A DNA stretch of 64,000 nt from positions 75,356,735-75,420,734 of the forward strand of contig OX421962.1 of assembly GCA_949128115.1 (NCBI GenBank). The letters run 5' to 3'. The DNA comes from Anaspis maculata. Its lineage: Eukaryota > Arthropoda > Insecta > Coleoptera > Scraptiidae. The notes beneath the pieces were generated by a model. The model saw only the letters and a program-made list of their open reading frames with translations. It ran no database searches and was not told where the DNA came from. The position numbers were made by a program, and so were the translations under genes. Shown here piece by piece: positions 12,006 through 24,522 of the stretch; within the stretch, counting starts at the first letter, position 1; each line of letters opens with the position of its first letter.

Positions 12006-12589
12006 ACCCTACAAATTTAAAATCAGACGTGCCGAAATAGTAATTGAACATTTTTAAATAGCCAATACTAGGTACCTAAAGGATAATGGCACTCAAATTA
12101 CGAAACATGTTCGCTCAATAACAAAAAAAAGTAGGTAGGTATCACTAAAAATCATGTGACAGGCTACCATTTTTCGGTTTTTCGATAAAAAAGAAATGTT
12201 CCAATTCAAAACTGAACCCGATATTCGTGTTCAGGAGGTCGAAATCAGTTGGAGTACATTTTTTATATAAGTAACAGAATGACGCTTATGTGTTCGGTTT
12301 GTCTGTCTGTCTATCTGTCTGTCCGAGTCCGTGCAGAAATTAAGACGCTGTACTCCTTCTCGAGAATTGAAACAAGAGTCTTGGAACTTTCTTCCGATTA
12401 ACAGCTGATGTCCCCAAGGGTGGCCAATGGGCACTATTTGTTATCCATACATCGTTATCATTATTCTCAAAAAACAGAGATCTCCTGTGCACTTCGATGA
12501 AGTTGAACTTCTTCTCGGGAACTAAAGCTACAGCCCTTGAAGATTGAACTTTATCCGGTGGATAGCTTAGATTCTCAAGGACCAAATAG

Positions 12590-12998
12590 GCAGAATGGCT
12601 TTCATAATTCGGCCGCCATCTTGGCTGCCATATTGAAATTTCTTATTAGTAGAACTATTGTCATGAAACTTGAAACTTACCCTTGTCTAGTACGATCATT
12701 CTTATTTTCAAGCCAAATTTCATGATTGCCCCACCATCTTGGCCGCCATATTGAAATCTCTTATAAGTGGGAGGATTTTCATGAAACTTAAGAGTTACGC
12801 TTGTCTCGTACGATCATTCCTATTTTTAAGCTGAGTTTCATAATTCTGCCGCCATCTTGGCCGCCATATTGAAATCTCTTATTAGTGGAACGATTTTCAT
12901 GAAACTTGGAACTTACCCTTGTCTAGTACAATCATTCTGATTTTCAAGCCGAATTTCATGATTCTGTCGATATTTTGGCCGCCATATTGGATTTTTTT
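12590..12998 (+). repeat. Tandem repeat of about 119 bp with GCCGCCAT motifs
   Basis: About three and a half diverged units with a period near 119 bases. Each carries the block GCCGCCATCTTGGCCGCCAT followed by ATTGAAATNTCTTAT and a block like CATGAAACTTGNAACTTAC. The two GCCAT-containing sites per unit resemble the core site of the YY1/Pleiohomeotic family. That resemblance is sequence-level only. Confidence 0.8.
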
Positions 12999-13536
12999 GC
13001 CCAAGACGGTAGAACCCTAATTACTCAACATCTTGCGTTCACTAATCCTCCAAAAAGGAAGTGCGCTACTGAGCCTCATGCCCATGAGGCGTATTCGCTT
13101 GTAGTTTGTACATCCGGATAGACTTTTCAAGACTAAACTTTGGTGTCGTTGCATCTTTTCTTTGGGTGCACCGTTCTCGGATGAAAGGAAAAAAACCATG
13201 GGCGTGTCATAGTACTATCTGCGCTTCAAGATCTGAACTGGCGCTTCAGCTATAATAATACGAGTTCCGGCTCAATGAAGTTGGCACAGTTGGTTAAACT
13301 CAGTTCGCCTTATCCAGAATTTTTGGTATAATTATTAAACATTTCCAAGGTCGATATGGCATCAAAAACCTCGTCAAAAAAGGAGGAGACTTCCGAAAAG
13401 AGACATTTTTAGAAATGCATAGTAACGGAGATACAGCATATGAATTCCAAGTGGCGTAATTATCTATTTCCAGGCTCCAGGTGCTCCAGACCATTTAATA
13501 CCTACTGGATTTATTGAAAGTAGTTGTAGTTACGAC

Positions 13537-16376
13537 CAGAGCTGGGCATTATTTGTACTTATAAATACTTTTCAAACAATAAATACTTTTTTTCATTTAA
13601 ATACCCAGCATTTGAATATTTTCTCGGGAAGAGTGAGGTGTATTTTTTATTCAACCTTCGAAGCACGGGGGGGAGGGTTAATTCCGTACCCCAGGCATGT
13701 TTTTTGTAAATAACTTTTGGGATAAATTTTTCAGCGATCGGAAATTTTGTGTATTTGCTCAGAACATAACAATGTATCCAACTCCAAAAACATTTGAAAA
13801 AAGAATCTAGATTTTTGAAAATATTTGGCTGGGGTTTGAGATATACCCCCCATAGCCCAAGTTGTTGCCCCTAATTCAATATAATAATGTGTTTCAGAAT
13901 TGATTTCATTTTTGTTGATTTTTGATTTTTTTTTGAATTTGTGTTTGTTTATTGGAATTTTATCAATAAAAATTTGAGTTATTGTATCCTTTTAGCCTCT
14001 CTGAATCCCTCGGTACTGTGGTGTTCCCCCTTTGTTTTATTAGTACGTTGGAACCTGAAGTAGGTACTGTCGTTGACGTTCGTAGCGTTTGCCGATAAGA
14101 GAGGGAGATGGCGCTGCGCTAGGCGGAGCCGCAGGCAGACCGGGCAGACGGAGAAGAGAATCAGCTGGTGTGAGGAACACGTGATTTTTCAGTGCAACTG
14201 TGCGTCGGTTTCTCCTAATTTAAGGTCTGTCTTTCTTTAATTATTGTATCGTAATTTTGACTTCCACTCACTCACCAAATCATGCATTTCGATACCTATT
14301 TTGTCCGCGAAATTATTGTACATAACCCGAAATGCTTTATTCTCTTTGTTCTCAACGGGCTTGCATAACCCGCAGTTTTTCCCCTTTGAAATCAAGGTGC
14401 TTCGCACTGCTTTGAATTTTGTGTAATTTATCTACTCCCAAATGATTTTAATATTGACGGCAACAGCCGTAAATCTAGTGCATGTGCACTTGGCGCACTC
14501 ATGACGTGACAAGGCCTGCGAACTGCGCTGCGCGCGTACTTCGAGGTTTCATTAATTGTTTCTTTCCACAAGTTACGTCACCAACAGTAAGACGACAAAA
14601 AGAAACTCCACTACGCCAAAATCAGCCGTTAAGTAGAGAACAGTACTTTTCATGATTCATTTACTTTTGATGATTCATTCACATTTCATTGTTCATTGTC
14701 GGGTTATACGTGAAAGTAAAGGAAGGAAAGAGAGACTTGCCGCTTCTCCGTGTCCTGGGGGGGGTCCACCACTTGTATGAATCTGCCTTGTTGAATCTAC
14801 TAACCTTTCTTATTTGGGGGGGAAATTATGTATAAGGACGAAGAGAGGGCCACAGGTTGGCTCGAGTCGATTTTCTTGTATTTACTGTTATTTCTTGTAT
14901 GTGATTACTGTTTACTAACCATTGTTCTGTTTTGAATGTATGTATGTATCTGTGGGGCTTTTGATGGGTAACTGCTGGGGAATTTCGGGCGAATGCGTGA
15001 CAGATACTTCTTCCTTCCAATTGCTTACCAAAGAGTATGACCAACTTCAACTTCTCTACTTATTTATCTCTCACCTGTCTCTTGTTTTTATTTATCCACC
15101 TATTTATCTCGCATTGGTTTCTTGTTTATTTATCTACCTGTTTATCTCTTATTTGTTTCTTGTTTATTTACCTACACCTTTACTTATCGTTTGTTTCTTG
15201 TTCGTTTATTTACACCATACTTATCATTTGTTTCTTGCTGATTTATTCACTCGTTCACTGATCATTTGTTTCTTGCTGATTTATTCACTTGTTTACTAAT
15301 CATTTGTTTCTGGCTTATTTATTTACTTGTTAACCGATCGTTTCCTAATTGTTTATTTATCTATCAATTTGACTTCTTTTGTTTGTAAAGTGTAAAATAA
15401 ATTGCTTAGCGTAAAGTTTCCTTTTGTTGTTACGTAAATAACTTGTAAACGAAACAAACTTTCAAAGAGGTTCAAGCATCAATTCACGCTGACTTGATCA
15501 CTGCAACTGGAGTGACTTCTCTGTCACTTCATCATGACTCATTCACACTCGATTTTTATTCAGATCATTTGGGAAGGGATTTTTAAGCAATCAATCAGGC
15601 AATACGCAGGGGTTTCTTTGACGTGTTCTTCCCATGTGTGCCTGTCAGCGAATACGTCACTTTTTCTTTGCGATTAAATTGACAGTTTGCCATGTTTGAT
15701 GATTTCTTGTTTTGTTTTGTTAGTCTGATTTTGTGTTCATTTCATTGTTGTAAATTCTTGCATTGTCTAACTAATTTGTGATGATTTTTCTTGTTATGTG
15801 TTTTGTTGTGTCATTTTATCACTGTCAATAGGTGTTTTGAGAAAAGAAACAAATTCATTCAAAAACTTTGCCATTGATTTTCAATAAACATTCCTTTTGC
15901 TTGCATTTCCTTCGCGTTTCATTCAAGAATCAAACCTCATCCCCCACGACACATTCTCATCTCGAGTAAGAACTTAACACAACGTAGGTAAAATGTAAAC
16001 AACGTCAAGAAGGGAAGAGACAACGACGATCACAGCCGAACATCGAGACCTTGTTACACTACAAAATGATGTCATGACCAGGATACACTACAGCAATAAC
16101 ATCGAAAAAGAGGGTTACATTACAGTACCCAATTCAATAAAGAAATGAATATGAAGCATGATGCACCGTACTTTGCTGTGGGGTATCTTTCATACCCCCA
16201 CCGGCGAAAACGTGCATCAATACCCACCGTACCGGGAAGGTTGAATATTTTCCAAAAGTATTTAGTATTTATTTTTTGGAAAAGTATTTGCAAATACTTT
16301 CAAAAATACTTTTGCTTTATTTAAATACTTTTTGTGATTAAAATACTTTGTAAATTGTATTCAAATACTTTTTCGT
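13537..16376. mobile_element. Probable degenerate hAT-like element
   Basis: The left end reads CAGAGCTGGGCA followed by a zone rich in AATACTTT words, a pattern common at hAT ends. A second zone at 16250-16375 is dense in the same words on both strands (AAGTATTTGCAAATACTT at 16282-16299), as expected of a subterminal region. The matching right terminus is not recognisable, and no transposase frame survives between the two. The interior includes a 38-bp minisatellite and a 172-bp MITE sits at the right edge. Boundaries are tentative. Confidence 0.45.
15050..15370 (+). repeat. Minisatellite, period about 38 bp
   Basis: Roughly eight imperfect units with the core ATTTGTTTCTTGNTTATTTA followed by a CTNGTTTAC-like block. 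Cores recur near 15151, 15189, 15226, 15264 and 15301. The hydrophobic 125-residue reading frame over it (Leu/Ile/Tyr rich) is a product of the T-rich repeat and is not taken as a gene. Confidence 0.8.
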
Positions 16377-16384
16377 GCTGCCAT

Positions 16385-16556
16385 CAGTGGCGTAACTAGA
16401 GGGGGGGCTTCGGGGTCAAAACCCCCCCATTGGCCATCGAATTCCCTGGAAAAATTACAAATGCGACGCTTTTTCATTCGTTTGGCTCGCATATTCGCAT
16501 ATTTTTCAGTCGTGACCCCCCCCCCCCCCCATTGGGCACTTCTAGTTACGCCACTG
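16385..16556. mobile_element. 172-bp hAT MITE with 8-bp target duplication
   Basis: The termini are CAGTGGCGTAACTAGA and TCTAGTTACGCCACTG, a perfect 16-bp inverted pair. The 8-bp sequence GCTGCCAT flanks both sides (16377-16384 and 16557-16564). An 8-bp duplication plus CAGTG ends is typical of the hAT superfamily. The interior contains a G run and a C run. Confidence 0.93.
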
Positions 16557-16564
16557 GCTGCCAT

Positions 16565-19500
16565 AACCGAAAATGACAATATACGCTCGATGTCCTGCAC
16601 TGTTATATTCAGAAAAAGATCTAGAGCGGCAAAGTAAAAAGTACACGAATATAATCTTACCTCGCAAAATCATTCACAATTCAAGAGAGATCACGTTTCC
16701 AATGTTATAGCTTGAAATTTTCGGTTTAAATCAGTTAAAATTATAAATAAATACTTTGAAAATTGACAATTTAGGGTCATTTTTCTAATATTTGTTGGTA
16801 CAATTGCAGAATGATTTTTGACGTTTTGTGGCGCGAAGGTTCAAAAGTGATTAATTTATGCCTTTTCCTGTGTTTCGTCGTCAGACAATAAGACACTAGA
16901 GCTCAGTGATTTCGGGATCTTTGGGGGATGGCCCTTATAAACTTATAAGGGATATTTATAAACTATTACAAAAAATATATAAATATAAATATAAATATTA
17001 TATTATAAATATTATAAACTTCAATTTGGTCCTTTCTGACGCGGTAAATACAACCACTCAAGTTTTCATTTCCATTAGTTCTATCACAATGGGCTATAAC
17101 TGGTAAAGAAGCAGAAATGAGGGAATGATTCAACCCGATGACTTGAAACGTGCCTGAAATTCACACATCAAAGTAAAAGCGGGAAGCCATCTACCTCAGG
17201 GTGACTACACCGACCACGGCTTGAAATCGGTAAATGATAAGAATAGTCTCGTTCCCGTTTATTATACAGAGCGCATGATCGTCTTCTGGAGTGATGGCGT
17301 CAGATACAAAATTTGCAAACAAATGCTAGAAAATGGCGTAAAAAACACTGAAAACAGCCACAAATTTGGAAAATACGCGCCACAGCGAGCAGACTAATAG
17401 GCTAGAGGTTAATGCACATTGGTAATTACTTATTTTTTATTTTATTTTTCATCAAAAAGTCCGCGTTGTCCATATGAAATAGTTCAATCGAACAATCTAT
17501 GTCAAGATTGTGATCATTGTGAATTTTGAGCGTAAAAAAATCATGTTTTTCTTATAAAACCTGTTTAAACACGTCCTCATCAAAATTAAATACTCATTTT
17601 TGGAATCAAAATGTGCGATTTGGTCAGAAATTATACCTAACATGTAGTTACGGGTCACCATAAGACTTGTGAAAAATCGTACCTCGGCCCCTTCGCATCC
17701 GTCTGGTACGCCATTGGTGCATGACACTTTCTGGAAACTTATTGCATTGTGTTCCTCGACCTTGGAAATATATAGTCCAGCGAAAAAAGTATGAAAAAAG
17801 CAACGATTTCAAAAATGGTATTTTTTTGGACCTTCGACCTCTTAGGGAGCACGCCAGTCGCGTGTCTCATCGGGGCACCACTTCTAAAAAATCACCTGTA
17901 AGTACCCACTACTCACGTGCAAAAGCGTTTTGCATCGGAATCAAATGCAAGGTTGGTCCTGATATATGCCGCTAACGTCCGTACTATCATGAAGAATGCC
18001 GTGACACCTCGCGTGAGACTAACTAACGTAGAACTGAGCCACTGATGCCTTTTCTTCGGCCATGAGCATGCCAGGTGGCGTGAAAGCTGAAGACGGCTCC
18101 TTGTCACATTGCCTTGGCAAACGGTAGGGCTGGGCCAAGTATTTCTGTTGCAGGTTGAAGTTAAACTTTGGTTTAGTAAAACTTGGTTTTATTACTGCGG
18201 AACCATGGCAAGCACCGTCGTGCTCATGGCTAGACCTCGCTCCTTTCCTTCTTGAAGGATTCCGATCTGAATTGGAAAATGGTGTGTCTGGTGTCTATTA
18301 AACAAATAATAAATAAGGTCATTGCTCATGATTGTCGTTGATAAAATATAGGTAAAGGTAAGATTGTCGCAAGTTCGTATGAAGAAAAGGTCTTGATGAA
18401 AAATACCGAGTCCAATAACTCCCGCAGAAGCTAAATTGAGTTATTTTCAAATGAGTCTCAATAATGACGACTTTTACCACGTGGAATGTTTCAAGAATTG
18501 CTACCTATATGTTCGCAAGAATGCACTAGCAACTCTTGATGACGATATTAAGGGGTGAAATAGTAATTCAACGCAAACTGGCATAATACAGAGAATCTTA
18601 GCAGACATTACATGTCGGCGAAATTTCATTTATTTCGCATTAGTCGCCGTTGAGTAATTTGCAAATAACATGTTGTGGGCTCAGAGAACCGCGCCATTGC
18701 CCTTTGCGGGGGTGCCATTATCTCAGTCCAAGACATTTGAATAAAGCAATAATTACTATGATCAGGTGAGTACATTTATTTGGGTAGGTACTTGTATATC
18801 TACCTATCAATTCTACCGGATATTTATAAAAAAAGTCCATAAAGCGAGTCTGACGAAACTAAAACGTATATCTGTAACTTGATTCATACACGTAATCATA
18901 AAATTTAAATCGAATGTCATCGAGTTCAAAAATTTGTTACATTATCAGGAATGAGTATTAAAGGATCAGAATTGTTTGATGCCTTCACAGTAAAGTTGAA
19001 GGTAGCAAAGGGAGCAGCCTACCTCCAGCGGGACGGGGCCAAAGCTCATATACGCCTCGTGAAACCATTGAGTTTATTCGCCAATTTTTTTTTGAGCAGG
19101 TCATCAACCTGAACTGCAGGCATGTTTGGTTTCTGTTAGGTAGATACATACCTGATTTCTAGACATGGAGGAGGCGTGAGTAATATTTTTTGATCTCACA
19201 ATTTCACCAATAATTGGCAGAACAGACTCACTAATCAATGAGCTTGATGTTACCAGCTACATCGAGTACCAATACTTAAGTAATTACTAGACCTTTTTTT
19301 TAAAGAAGAAGGTTTTGCTTGACTGAAGTATAATTAAGTCATGTTGGGTTATTTGATTTGCTGAAAATAGGTGATGATTGATTCTTATAGTGCACGAAGC
19401 ACTAGAGGAAAAAAAAGCCGGAGCTTTTTAGTCGCAGCGATAAGACGCTTCGGACGATTAATTCAAGGATGAACTTGGATTGGTGGAATAAGGCGTTGCG

Positions 19501-20385
19501 GCATCAATTCCAGCGGGCTTATTCCTCGACAGATATTTGCCACTCAGGTCTCTTTGAATAATTGATCATAAAACATTTTTTAAATTCAAAAATGGTTTCT
19601 TCGGAAATTGAAAATTTTTGGATTTTGAAAACAAAAACACTTTCAATTCATAGTACCTACCTACAGCTTCAGAAAGAGACCAGACTGGTGGATTTCTGTG
19701 AAGGAATAAACACGCTGGGATCGATTTCGCGGCGCCTTATAAAATTCGCCAATCCAAATCCATTCTTGATGGTTTGGATTTTGAATTTGTACCACCCGCA
19801 AGCCCTGCGCTGGACGACTGGGTAAGGCCTCTTAGAAGGTTTGTGGGTCTTTCAGAGTCCGCGGTAATGGCTAAACTCGCGGGTTTTCACTCGACTGTTT
19901 CACACAACATGCTTCCGACCAATCAATGCGCGTAAAACCTTCAAGTTGAACCAACGAAATCTGTTTTATAGCGATAAAAGTGATAAAGCACGATTAAAAC
20001 AAAAGTTTCGAGATACTTAAAAAAAATTTATCGAAACTCTGAGCTGTTGTGGTATTACATACGATGAAACTTCAATATACAGCACCTACCGAAACACGCG
20101 TGTGTTACCGATAACGTTTTTTTACCAAACCATTGGTAGTTTATCACACAAGTTGATTATTAAGACTGTGAGGAGTACTCCAAAACCAGTCGTGTGACAT
20201 ACTACGTCTTATAACACGAGTGTATTGTTTCTATTGGTTGGAAATCGGTTTAACAATATGCTCCTTTCAGACACTGCTTTTAGTATCTATCTAAAAGTGT
20301 CTTTTGTTAATCCAAAGTAGATAAATGCTTGTATATTATCATCTTGACAATAATCATTCATATTGTAAGGCAGTTGCTGTGGCGC
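16565..20385. other. No gene recognised
   Basis: About 3.8 kb without a supportable gene. A short AT microsatellite-like stretch (TATAAATA words) lies at 16960-17030. Reading frames are short, not conserved to my eye, and have no splice partners. GGTA/TACC-rich words such as GTAGGTA are scattered, as elsewhere in the window. Confidence 0.5.
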
Positions 20386-20387
20386 AC

Positions 20388-20606
20388 TCAATAATCAATA
20401 AACATATCAATGTTGGTGATGCTCAGCCAATCAAGCAGCCTTTCCCTCCGTCGAATTCCATTCACCCATGGAACAACACGTTTCTGCGTCGATTACCGAA
20501 AGCTCAATGACGTTACCAGGAAAGACTTTTACTCGTTGCCAAGAATTGATGACATAATTGACGCCGTCTCTGGAGCAATCTAGTTTTCCACGTTAGATCT
20601 ACAGAG
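20388..20606 (+). pseudogene. Ty3/gypsy reverse transcriptase fragment, 5' part
   Basis: The translation shows GDAQPIKQP, equivalent to the GDA-PI-Q block upstream of the enzyme. A deletion follows, then [20 protein letters not shown] and, a little further, FSTLDLQS. These are the standard opening blocks of a Ty3/gypsy reverse transcriptase, including the first catalytic aspartate block. An in-frame stop lies just before FSTLDL. The fragment stops inside the codon following LQ, where a TIR element begins at 20607. The continuation is found at 30112. It is long dead. Confidence 0.85.
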
Positions 20607-20639
20607 TAGTGGGGTTGGTAACCATTCCCATACGGCATT

Positions 20640-20984
20640 AATTTTTTTTTTATTCGTTTATTTAACGTCGGCCTATTTCCGCAACGAGGCCTAACACCGA
20701 CGCCGGTGAATGCTTTCCTCCACTATACCGGAAATTTTGCCGAACCCCTGTGTGTTCCAACACAGGGTAGGGATTTTTAACGACCACCAACATCGCATGA
20801 GATCGGCACCATTGTTCGTATTTCACGTGCTATGCGACACACAGCGCGTCTTGCATTTAGCAAGCATTCCAACTAAACCAAAGAGCTTGTTTTCGAAGCC
20901 GAAAATCCGTCCCCGGCGGAAATCGAACCCGCGACCTCTGGAGTGGTAGTCGAACGCGCTAACTAACCACACCACAAGCTCCTC
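20640..20984 (-). mobile_element. tRNA-derived SINE, family 1, full-length copy
   Basis: On the minus strand the head, starting GAGGAGCTTGTGGTG, carries a tRNA-like box A region and the box B sequence GGGTTCGATTTCC. A shared body of about 240 bp follows, ending in a GTTAAATAAACGAATA tail and an A run. ACGGCATT flanks both sides (20632-20639 and 20985-20992) as a target duplication. The opposite arm of the host TIR element has the uninterrupted site, so this is a later insertion. Other copies are at 36814-37060 and 50116-50438. Confidence 0.9.
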
Positions 20985-22329
20985 ACGGCATTTAATGATA
21001 CAGAAAATTCCTTCGGCCTGAGTGTTCTACAAGGCCTAACGAACGATATCAGAAGGGGAAGCACAAAAACTTCCCCTTAGGGGGGCCGCAGGGGGCCCTG
21101 TCAAGTTGACGGTCCAAGAACTCCTACCAAACCATCTTTCAATTTCGTTATATCACTTAAATGGGGATGATGTGACTCCATCGTGAATCTCGATGGCATT
21201 GGTCGCCATGTCTCTTCCATCCTTCATGCTTGAAAAAATAATTTCTTCGGGAGGTCAGAGAAATCACTTTTAATTTTTTTATATATACAAGAGGACGCAA
21301 AGGTGGCATGTCTTAGGTCTCAACCTGTCATATGGCATTTGCAAAATCCTACTATGAAGTCAATTTTTCGAATTCTCAATTTTGGGTTGATTGGTAAGCT
21401 AAGAAGTAGCTATTTTTCAACATCCAGTTCAGACGTACTTTTTTCAATGTCCAACTGGATGCTACTGAACAAATCGCAGGGGTGGATAGACTGAACTATT
21501 TTCTAAACATTATGTCGAGGAAATTAGTCCTAAACACTACATGAAGAATACACAAATCATTTTTCTTTCAGTCGGTCGAATTGCGATGCCTACTACGCCC
21601 GTCAGGGAGAACGCTGAGCATAGCCAGACTGAACTAGGATCATTTTTGAAAAAGTGGCCTGGAAAGTGGTTCTAGAGGCAAGTCATGTTAAAGTTTGGCA
21701 ACATATGTTTTAAGGGTATTTGGACCTCGCTAATTACGAAAACCATTGTTGCCAAGCCGAATTTTGCACCGGAAGCCCGCAATGGGGGGGTAAAAGGGGG
21801 GGAAGACCAAAAATCACAATTTTCCACCATTTTTTATACCGGGACTGAGACCTGTCATCAGTGTGGAGTGAATTACATCGTATCTTGAATAACTGAGGTC
21901 TTATACTATCATCTTGACATGATTACTGTCAAAATTTCCATAGGGGGGCGACTGGTGGAAAGAATGTTGACTGTGAAGATCATTCTTCTTTTCTCTTGAT
22001 TTTGAGTGAATATATACATGTTTGGTATCTTTTCTTATCAAGTTTCATATTCTCAGTTCAGATATGGTGTCAAAATTGCAATAAGAGCAAGTTTGAACAA
22101 GTTTAAGATGATAAAACATGTTTTTTGTCAATATTTTTTTACCAATTTGAACTGTGTAATAATAAAAATGTACTTTATTAAAAGAATACATAACTGACTG
22201 TCCTGAAAAAACAGTTTGTCATTAAGACACAGTCTAAAATTAACATAAAATTGGAAAGAAATTCAAGTAAAACAATCATTATACATATACATATTAAAAA
22301 CTAATAACTAAGGTGAAATTATCAATTAA

Positions 22330-22560
22330 CAAGGTTTTTTTTAATTTTTTGGAGGACCAAATTAATGATTACGTAATATATATGTTGACGATTTGAGAAT
22401 TTTCAAAACGATTTCATGATCTAAAGTTTTTGGCAATTTAAACGTTTTTCGAAATTCTATGTAATTTTTTGTTAAAGTACCGCGAGAACCAAAAAGTAAA
22501 CCAATTATGGAAATATTTTTGACATTAAATTTTGACATATAATTTAGGAAGTGCCTCCGT
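22330..22560 (-). pseudogene. Coding remnant with a GSRGT motif, retroelement-like
   Basis: A minus-strand frame reads NVKNISIIGLLFGSRGTL, then KNYIEFRKTFKLPK and KILKSSTYILRNH. The pattern (I)IGL-FG-RGT followed by a LP block and a closing LRNH resembles a conserved segment I associate with retroelement-type reading frames in insect genomes. That link is from memory of the pattern and is weak. The frame is short, lies inside the left part of the 9.5 kb TIR element, and has no intact neighbours. Confidence 0.35.
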
Positions 22561-22689
22561 AGTAGGGTGGGCCGAAAAATCATATTTTCTATTTTTTTAT
22601 TCTAATAGTGCGGAAAAGATGCATAATCAAATTACAAAAAGAGATCGTAACAGCGTTTTTGAAAAAAAATCATCACTTCAGGGTCCACA

Positions 22690-23045
22690 ATGACGTTGAA
22701 ATTTCTATATTTGGAAAAAAAATCGCAAATTTTTATTAGGGCAGAAATATTTAAAAATATTTTTACAATAAAAAATATGGAAATCAACAGTCAGGCACAA
22801 AAAACCCGTGTTCCAGTACCTATTGTTTTTTCAATCACAAAAAAAGAAATGAAATTAAGTTCACCGAAAAAGCCCAGTTGCCTTGAAGTTGCAGAAATAG
22901 TCACATTAAAAATTGAGCAGCTTTGGGCGAAAACTTCAATTTCAACTGTTTCTCACACAAGAGTTTAAGCAATGATGAAATAATATCATACATCAATTGA
23001 AACGTTATTGAAATTGTTGAAAGAGACCACCCAAATGAAAAAAAA
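22690..23045 (+). pseudogene. Transposon-derived coding remnant, 5' part
   Basis: The 92-residue frame contains VPIVFSITKKEMKLSSPKK, then CLEVAEIVTLKIEQLWAKTS. It continues past one stop with YHTSIETLLKLLKE. An L---I---V---IE-LW-KA-IP block followed by a YH---LLK block resembles an N-terminal region I recall from uncharacterised transposon-linked proteins of insects. It is broken by a stop and then by the repeat array that follows. Function is unknown. Confidence 0.45.
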
Positions 23046-23830
23046 AACTTCAAAATGTCAAATTACCTAACTTGTGACACATCAAACTGAAGATAATAGA
23101 ATTCTCTTTCTGACAAACAAATTTTTAATTTTCCAAGTCACCTCCCAACTTTTGCGAAAATTCTCTCATCCTTAATCGAAGGAAAGCTGTTCTCGATCCT
23201 ATCAACTATCCCGATTCTTGGAAAAAATGTTTTTAAACGAAAACAGGTCGGTTCTTATTTCGAGGGTGGCATGTTGTCACAGTTTTATTTTCAACCCTTT
23301 CAAACTACTTCAATTCTAATAGCAATAAATTATCTACCTTGTGATACATCAAATTGAAAGTATGAAAATTTCCTCTATGCAAAAATAATTTCAAATTGCC
23401 TAAATCACCCTCTAATAATCACCCTCAAATCCTTTTCAAAAAATGTCCTTATTGGGGAGAGAATGCAATGAAGATAAAAATTTGGTAACCCATGTCTCAG
23501 ATGTTCCCTCGAAATAAAAATCACCCCTTTTTTGCTGGGAAATCTATTTCTCAAGAATCTGCAGTTAACAGAAAAACATTCCTTCAATCAACAATGAAAG
23601 AATTTTTAATAGAGTTGAGAGGGTAGTTTGAAGATTTCAGAGTATGTTTAACGGAAACAATGTTATTGCCTTCAATTTGGTGTATCACAAGATAAGTAAT
23701 GCAATTTGAAATTTCAAACTAGGGTAGGGGGTGGGGGCAAAAGGATTGAACATAACAATTTGGCAATACGTGTCCTAGATGTGTCTCTCAAAAAGAAAAT
23801 CGACTTGTGTCAGCTTTTTCTCAGAAAAAA
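23030..23830. repeat. Symmetric repeat array shared with 41140-42315
   Basis: Words such as CTTGTGATACATCAAATTGA recur forward near 23072 and 23339 and reversed near 23675-23695. The array is therefore mirrored about its middle. The same words appear in the same forward-then-reversed order at 41450-42190 in intron 2 of the neprilysin-like gene. It interrupts the coding remnant of its host element and is probably a foldback insertion. Confidence 0.6.
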
Positions 23831-23950
23831 ATTGTGCAGCGAGAAATTGGAGGTGAGTCCTTTTCAAAAAACCACATGTCGGATAATGAACTGAAAGAAT
23901 TACTGAATTTTAACGATACAATTTTTTAATTAGAATTTCCACGTTTTTCC

Positions 23951-24079
23951 TGTTATACCCAATCAGTAGAGCGATTTGTGAAAACAGTTTTAGAAACAGC
24001 ATCAGCAGTTTGTGGAGCTGAATCAAGATATGGCTCTATTTACAGCAAGAATGAATCTAGGAAATTGATGCCCATATTG
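23951..24079 (+). pseudogene. Transposon-derived coding remnant, 3' part
   Basis: The frame reads CYTQSVERFVKTVLETASAV, then CGAESRYGSI and RKLMPIL. The block (P)C-TQ-VER-VK-V-EAS is one I recall from the C-terminal part of uncharacterised proteins that are repeated in hemipteran genomes and linked to DNA elements. It lies in the same 1849-bp element and orientation as the fragment at 22690. Both are probably pieces of one former gene. Confidence 0.5.
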
Positions 24080-24419
24080 GTATGTCAGAAAATTTTTAAC
24101 CCAGAGTGACCTAAAACAAAAAATATTGATAATTGAAGTCTTATCACTTAATTTTTGTCGAATAAAGAGTTTTATCTATTTTTTCACTAAGGTATTTCAA
24201 CAGTTTTCTTCATAGCTCAATTCGTTATCTTGCAAAAACTGAATTTTAAGATATTTCTGAAAGACACGTCTTGCGGAGGCTGAAGACGAAAACTTGGGAC
24301 AAAAAGCTTCTAGATATTTGAGAAGTATATGAAACTGCAACTTTTCCGCGCTATTAGAAGTCCGTATTATGAAAACAAAAAAAAACACACCTATACCAGC
24401 GGCCCACCCTACTCCGTAG

Positions 24420-24514
24420 CCGGCCCCGGCTACGTGTATTGTAGCCGGAGCCGGCTATTTGTATGGTGACCGGCACTACCGGCCATCCGTATTGTAGCCG
24501 GCACCAAGTGGGTA
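24420..24514 (+). repeat. GCCGGCTAC-rich arm segment (partner 26638-26760)
   Basis: This is a run of GCCGGC-containing words (GTAGCCGGAGCCGGCTATTTG and similar). It is an inverted copy of 26638-26760 and belongs to the inner arms of the 9.5 kb TIR element. It is much richer in GC than its surroundings. Confidence 0.75.
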
Positions 24515-24522
24515 ACATTGTA

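Larger units (their letters stand above)
22563..24411 (+). mobile_element. 1849-bp DNA element with 8-bp target duplication
   Basis: The ends are TAGGGTGGGCCG and CGGCCCACCCTA, a perfect 12-bp inverted pair, and related sequence extends further in (TCTAATAG-GCGGAAAAG on both sides). The 8-bp CTCCGTAG flanks the element at 22555-22562 and 24412-24419. The empty site is preserved in the other arm of the host TIR element at about 26735-26760, which reads straight through GTGCCTCCGTAGCCGGCC in reverse. Inside are two plus-strand coding remnants (22690-23045 and 23951-24079) separated by a repeat array at 23030-23830. The 8-bp duplication fits hAT-type or P-type transposition. Confidence 0.85.

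Noticed and set aside
14922..15299. 125-residue hydrophobic frame that looks like a membrane protein.
   Set aside because: It is a direct product of the T-rich 38-bp minisatellite, and a second frame over the same repeat looks the same.
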